64,000 bases of DNA from the NCBI RefSeq assembly GCF_009928415.1, contig NZ_JAABNN010000023.1, forward strand, positions 1 through 64,000, in the 5' to 3' direction. Numbering within the stretch: the first letter of the stretch is position 1; each line of letters begins with the position of its first letter. This document shows, one piece after another, positions 60,580 through 64,000 of the stretch. The notes beneath the pieces were generated by a model that was not told the origin of the DNA, ran no database searches, and was given only the letters and a program-made list of their open reading frames with translations. A program made the position numbers and the translations under genes. This DNA comes from Bacillus sp. USDA818B3_A. Its GTDB lineage: Bacteria; Bacillota; Bacilli; Bacillales; Cytobacillaceae.

Positions 60580-61962
60580 CTATCCTCCTAACGCTGCTTG
60601 CAGTGCCTCGCTAACTGAAGAAACACCAATTAGCTTAATGCCCTTAGGACCCGTCCATCCGCTTAAATTATTAGCCGGTAAAATGACCCGTTCGAAGCCT
60701 AATTTAGCAGCTTCTTGTACGCGCTGCTCAATTCTTGAAACTCTTCTTACTTCTCCCGTCAAACCCACCTCACCGATGATACAATCTGTTGGTCTTGTTG
60801 GACGGTCTCTAAAACTGGAGGCAATACTTACCGCAATGGCTAGATCGATTGCTGGTTCATCCAGTTTCACTCCCCCGGCTACTTTTAAGTAGGCATCTTG
60901 ATTAGCCAGCAGCATCCCCACCCGTTTTTCCAGAACAGCCATTAAAAGAGGAACGCGGTTATGGTCAATTCCAGTTGCCATTCTTCGTGGATTCCCAAAA
61001 CTTGTAGGTGAGATTAGTGCCTGTATTTCAACCAAGACAGGACGTGTTCCTTCCATCGAGGCCACAACTGTGGATCCCGCTGCTCCGCGAGACCGCTCTT
61101 CCAAGAAAATTTCCGATGGATTTTCCACTTCTTCGAGTCCAAATTCCTTCATCTCAAAAATACCCATTTCATTTGTTGAGCCAAAGCGATTCTTAACTGC
61201 TCTAAGAATTCTGTATGTATGGTGTCTTTCTCCTTCAAAATAAAGGACCGTATCAACCATATGCTCTAACAGTCTTGGACCGGCAATTGACCCTTCCTTG
61301 GTCACGTGTCCGACGATAAATATAGCAATTCCTTTTGTCTTCCCAATCCGCATCAATTCAGCCGTACATTCCCTGACTTGAGATACACTCCCCGGCGCCG
61401 AGGTAACCTCTGGATGATAAACCGTCTGAATGGAGTCAATAATAACAAAGCTGGGGTTTTCATTTTCAATTGTTCGATTGATTTCTTCAAGGTTGGTTTC
61501 TGAGTAGACTAACAGATTTTCTGACGAAATCCCCAGCCGTTCTGCACGAAGTTTTGTCTGTCTTAATGATTCTTCACCAGATATGTAAAGAACGGAATTA
61601 CCTTTGTTCGCTAGCTGGGATGATACCTGCAGCAACAGGGTGGATTTTCCTATTCCCGGGTCACCGCCAATTAGAACTAGTGAACCCTTAACAACACCAC
61701 CGCCAAGTACACGGTTTAGCTCATTTAAATCAGTCAAGATTCTCGGCTCATTCTCCATCTCTATGGCATTAATTTTTATAGGTTTGGACAGTAGATTCGA
61801 ACCAGATTGAGTATGTTGAAAGGCCCCTCTCCTTGAAGTCCCTGTTACTTCTACTTCCTCAATCATCTTATTCCATTGTCCACAGCCAGGGCATTTCCCC
61901 ATCCATTTTGGAGATTCATATCCGCATTCTTGGCAGATAAACTTGGTTTTTCGTTTAACCAT
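60580..61962 (-). CDS. radA: DNA repair protein RadA
   Basis: RecA-like branch-migration ATPase. Zinc finger CQEC...CPGC (about 9-26), Walker A GGDPGIGKST (about 100), KNRFG motif (about 262), C-terminal Lon-protease-like domain (KVAGGVKLDEPAIDLAI). I start at MVKRKTK (61962, 460 residues), matching B. subtilis; a longer ATG start at 61995 cannot be excluded because no clean RBS is present at either. Confidence 0.95.
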   Translation of the reverse strand: MVKRKTKFICQECGYESPKWMGKCPGCGQWNKMIEEVEVTGTSRRGAFQHTQSGSNLLSKPIKINAIEMENEPRILTDLNELNRVLGGGVVKGSLVLIGGDPGIGKSTLLLQVSSQLANKGNSVLYISGEESLRQTKLRAERLGISSENLLVYSETNLEEINRTIENENPSFVIIDSIQTVYHPEVTSAPGSVSQVRECTAELMRIGKTKGIAIFIVGHVTKEGSIAGPRLLEHMVDTVLYFEGERHHTYRILRAVKNRFGSTNEMGIFEMKEFGLEEVENPSEIFLEERSRGAAGSTVVASMEGTRPVLVEIQALISPTSFGNPRRMATGIDHNRVPLLMAVLEKRVGMLLANQDAYLKVAGGVKLDEPAIDLAIAVSIASSFRDRPTRPTDCIIGEVGLTGEVRRVSRIEQRVQEAAKLGFERVILPANNLSGWTGPKGIKLIGVSSVSEALQAALGG

Positions 61963-62027
61963 TTCCTTCAAACCTTTCCTAACGGTATTGCACATGTATC
62001 CTGCCTAAAATTTGATTAACAATAAAT

Positions 62028-62069
62028 AAAAAAGAGGTACACGGGTTGGCTTTATTCACGTGTACCTCT
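62028..62069 (-). terminator. Terminator between clpC and radA
   Basis: Minus strand AGAGGTACACG, 15-base loop, CGTGTACCTCT, then T6 (about 62033-62028): a perfect 11-bp stem. It should separate ClpC stress regulation from radA-disA. Confidence 0.88.
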
Positions 62070-62112
62070 TGCATGTGTGGTTAGACACTAAAACTATTTG
62101 TAAAACTGGAAT

Positions 62113-64000
62113 CTATTTCGCTAAACTTGGTTGTTCTGCCATTCTGACAACAAACTCACCATTGACTACATCAATTATAGCATGCTGGCCTGTTAATAAC
62201 GTTCCTTTTAATAATTCTTCAGAAAGACGGTCTTCAATATGTTTCTGAATAGCACGGCGAAGTGGTCTTGCACCATACTCTGGATCATAGCCTTCCTGAG
62301 AAATTTTCTCTTTTGCTGCTAGTGTTAATTCTAGAGAGATATTTTGCTCTTTTAATCGCTTCACCAGCTGATCTGATAAAAGTGTCACAATTTCTTCTAA
62401 ATGCTTTTTCTCTAACGCATGGAAGACAATGATTTCATCGATACGATTCAAGAATTCAGGACGGAAGGCCTTTTTAAGCTCTTCCATCACCTTACCCTTC
62501 ATATCTTTGTAATCTTGTTCCCCGTCTTGAATATTGAAGCCCACAAACTTATTTCGCTTTAATGCCTCCGCACCCACGTTGGATGTCATAATAAGGACTG
62601 TGTTTCGGAAATCAACTGTTCTTCCTTTTGAATCGGTTAATCGCCCATCTTCGAGAACTTGAAGCAGGATGTTAAAGACATCTGGATGTGCTTTCTCGAT
62701 TTCATCCAACAAGATGACAGAATACGGTTTTCTGCGGACCTTTTCGGTTAATTGTCCACCTTCTTCATAACCGACATATCCAGGAGGAGAACCAACAAGT
62801 CTGGATGTAGAGTGTTTCTCCATATACTCAGACATATCGATTCGAATCATCGAGTCCTCATCACCAAACATAGCTTCCGCAAGGGCACGTGCCAATTCTG
62901 TTTTCCCTACCCCTGTAGGGCCAAGGAACACAAATGAACCAATTGGACGTTTGGGATCCTTTAATCCCGCTCTGGCACGGCGGACTGCCTTGGAAACAGC
63001 TATAACCGCTTCCTCTTGCCCAATTACACGGGAGTGTAACGTTTCCTCTAAATTAAGTAATTTTGCTGTTTCAGTTTGTGCAAGCTTAGAGACCGGTACA
63101 CCCGTCCAGCTCGAAACAACACTAGCAATATCCTCTACCGTCACTTCATTATTTTCTTTACCTTGTTTTTCTTTCCAAGTTTTCTTTGTTTCTTCTAACT
63201 GTTCACGGAGGCGCTGTTCTGTATCTCTTAACGAGGCAGCTTTTTCAAATTCCTGACTTTGAACAGCTGAATCCTTTTCTTTTCTAATGTCCTCCAGTTT
63301 AACCTCTAACTCTTTTAAATTTGGAGGCGTTGTATAAGAACGAAGCCTTACCTTTGAACCTGCTTCATCAATTAAATCAATAGCTTTGTCAGGCAGGAAT
63401 CGGTCAGAGATATATCGGTCCGATAACTTAACTGCTGCCTCAATGGCTTCATCCGTGATTGAAACACGGTGATGGGCCTCATAACGATCACGTAAGCCTG
63501 CTAAAATTTGAATGGATTCCTCCATAGTCGGTTCATCCACCCGAATTGGCTGGAAACGGCGTTCAAGGGCAGCATCTTTTTCAATATATTTACGATATTC
63601 ATCCAATGTAGTAGCCCCAATACATTGAAGTTCTCCGCGGGCAAGTGATGGCTTTAAGATGTTGGAGGCATCTATCGCCCCTTCTGCTCCACCAGCACCA
63701 ATTAAAGTGTGAAGTTCGTCGATGAAGAGAATAATATTTCCGGCTTGGCGAATTTCATCCATTACCTTTTTCAAACGATCTTCAAACTCACCACGGTATT
63801 TGGTTCCAGCAACAACTGTACCCATATCGAGTGTCATGACACGCTTATCACGAAGGATTTCAGGCACTTCGTTGTTCACGATTTGCTGGGCAAGCCCTTC
63901 GGCAATCGCTGTCTTACCTACACCAGGCTCCCCAATTAACACAGGGTTATTTTTTGTTCTACGGCTTAACACTTCAATTACACGTTGTATTTCCTTACTA
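62113..64000 (-). CDS. clpC: ATP-dependent Clp protease ATPase subunit ClpC (5' part missing)
   Basis: Hsp100 AAA+ unfoldase partner of ClpP. The window edge cuts off about the first 185 residues (N domain). Visible are D1 with GEPGVGKT and DELHTLIGAGG, the middle coiled-coil/UVR region (VQSQEFEKAASLRDTEQRLR), and D2 with GPTGVGKTELARALAE and LLDEIEKAHPDVFN. Upstream genes ctsR, mcsA and mcsB would lie outside the window. Followed by a strong terminator. Confidence 0.97.
   Translation of the reverse strand, partial: SKEIQRVIEVLSRRTKNNPVLIGEPGVGKTAIAEGLAQQIVNNEVPEILRDKRVMTLDMGTVVAGTKYRGEFEDRLKKVMDEIRQAGNIILFIDELHTLIGAGGAEGAIDASNILKPSLARGELQCIGATTLDEYRKYIEKDAALERRFQPIRVDEPTMEESIQILAGLRDRYEAHHRVSITDEAIEAAVKLSDRYISDRFLPDKAIDLIDEAGSKVRLRSYTTPPNLKELEVKLEDIRKEKDSAVQSQEFEKAASLRDTEQRLREQLEETKKTWKEKQGKENNEVTVEDIASVVSSWTGVPVSKLAQTETAKLLNLEETLHSRVIGQEEAVIAVSKAVRRARAGLKDPKRPIGSFVFLGPTGVGKTELARALAEAMFGDEDSMIRIDMSEYMEKHSTSRLVGSPPGYVGYEEGGQLTEKVRRKPYSVILLDEIEKAHPDVFNILLQVLEDGRLTDSKGRTVDFRNTVLIMTSNVGAEALKRNKFVGFNIQDGEQDYKDMKGKVMEELKKAFRPEFLNRIDEIIVFHALEKKHLEEIVTLLSDQLVKRLKEQNISLELTLAAKEKISQEGYDPEYGARPLRRAIQKHIEDRLSEELLKGTLLTGQHAIIDVVNGEFVVRMAEQPSLAK

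Noticed and set aside
1..64000. CRISPR arrays, tRNA genes, insertion sequences or prophage
   Set aside because: No regularly spaced repeats, cloverleaf-like genes, transposase or phage genes were seen in the window.

Overview
The window is a chromosomal segment of a spore-forming Bacillaceae member (Bacillus/Neobacillus-like, moderately AT-rich). Sporulation and germination genes (pdaB, kbaA, gerD, cwlD, sigH), the complete S10-spc-alpha ribosomal protein supercluster, the rpoBC/str region, and a T-box-controlled gltX-cysE-cysS block occur in the order known from Bacillus subtilis. Nearly everything is on the minus strand, so the biological 5' to 3' reading goes from position 64000 down to 1.

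Read in transcription order. First comes clpC (5' end outside the window), then radA, disA, a PIN-TRAM membrane protein (yacL), ispD and ispF, gltX, a cysteine T-box, cysE, cysS, mrnC, rlmB, rae1 and sigH (64000-50586). Next are rpmG, secE, nusG, rplK, rplA, rplJ, rplL, an rsmC-like methyltransferase, rpoB, rpoC, an L7Ae-like protein, rpsL, rpsG, fusA and tuf (50469-33514). After a 690-bp spacer with tandem promoters follows the S10-spc-alpha cluster, rpsJ to rplQ (32820-18672). It contains secY, adk, infA and rpoA, but map, normally between adk and infA, survives only as a decayed fragment. A structured leader RNA then precedes the ECF transporter energising module ecfA1-ecfA2-ecfT and truA, followed by rplM-rpsI with its L13-type leader.

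Between rpsI and the ybaK-cwlD-salA block lies an accessory island (5579-13672). Its right part is a complete heterocycloanthracin/sonorensin-type thiazole/oxazole-modified peptide (TOMM) cluster: a 98-residue precursor with 13 cysteines in CGG-type repeats, an F-type leader-binding protein, a fused E1-like/YcaO cyclodehydratase and a duplicated SagB-type dehydrogenase. Its left part is a group of five small genes resembling GerPA/GerPF and GerPC spore-coat proteins. Two of their promoters match the sigma-K consensus perfectly and one nearly. The adjacency suggests a link between this RiPP and the spore, but that is inference. No exporter, protease or immunity gene is visible.

The left end holds sporulation and germination genes (cwlD, salA, gerD, kbaA, pdaB), a small unknown gene, and the tandem promoters and boxA leader of an rRNA operon whose 16S gene lies outside the window. 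Points most worth a second look are the TOMM plus GerP-like island, the structured leader upstream of ecfA1, the map remnant, a dispersed repeat between rplK and rplA, and an operator-like inverted repeat before yacL.
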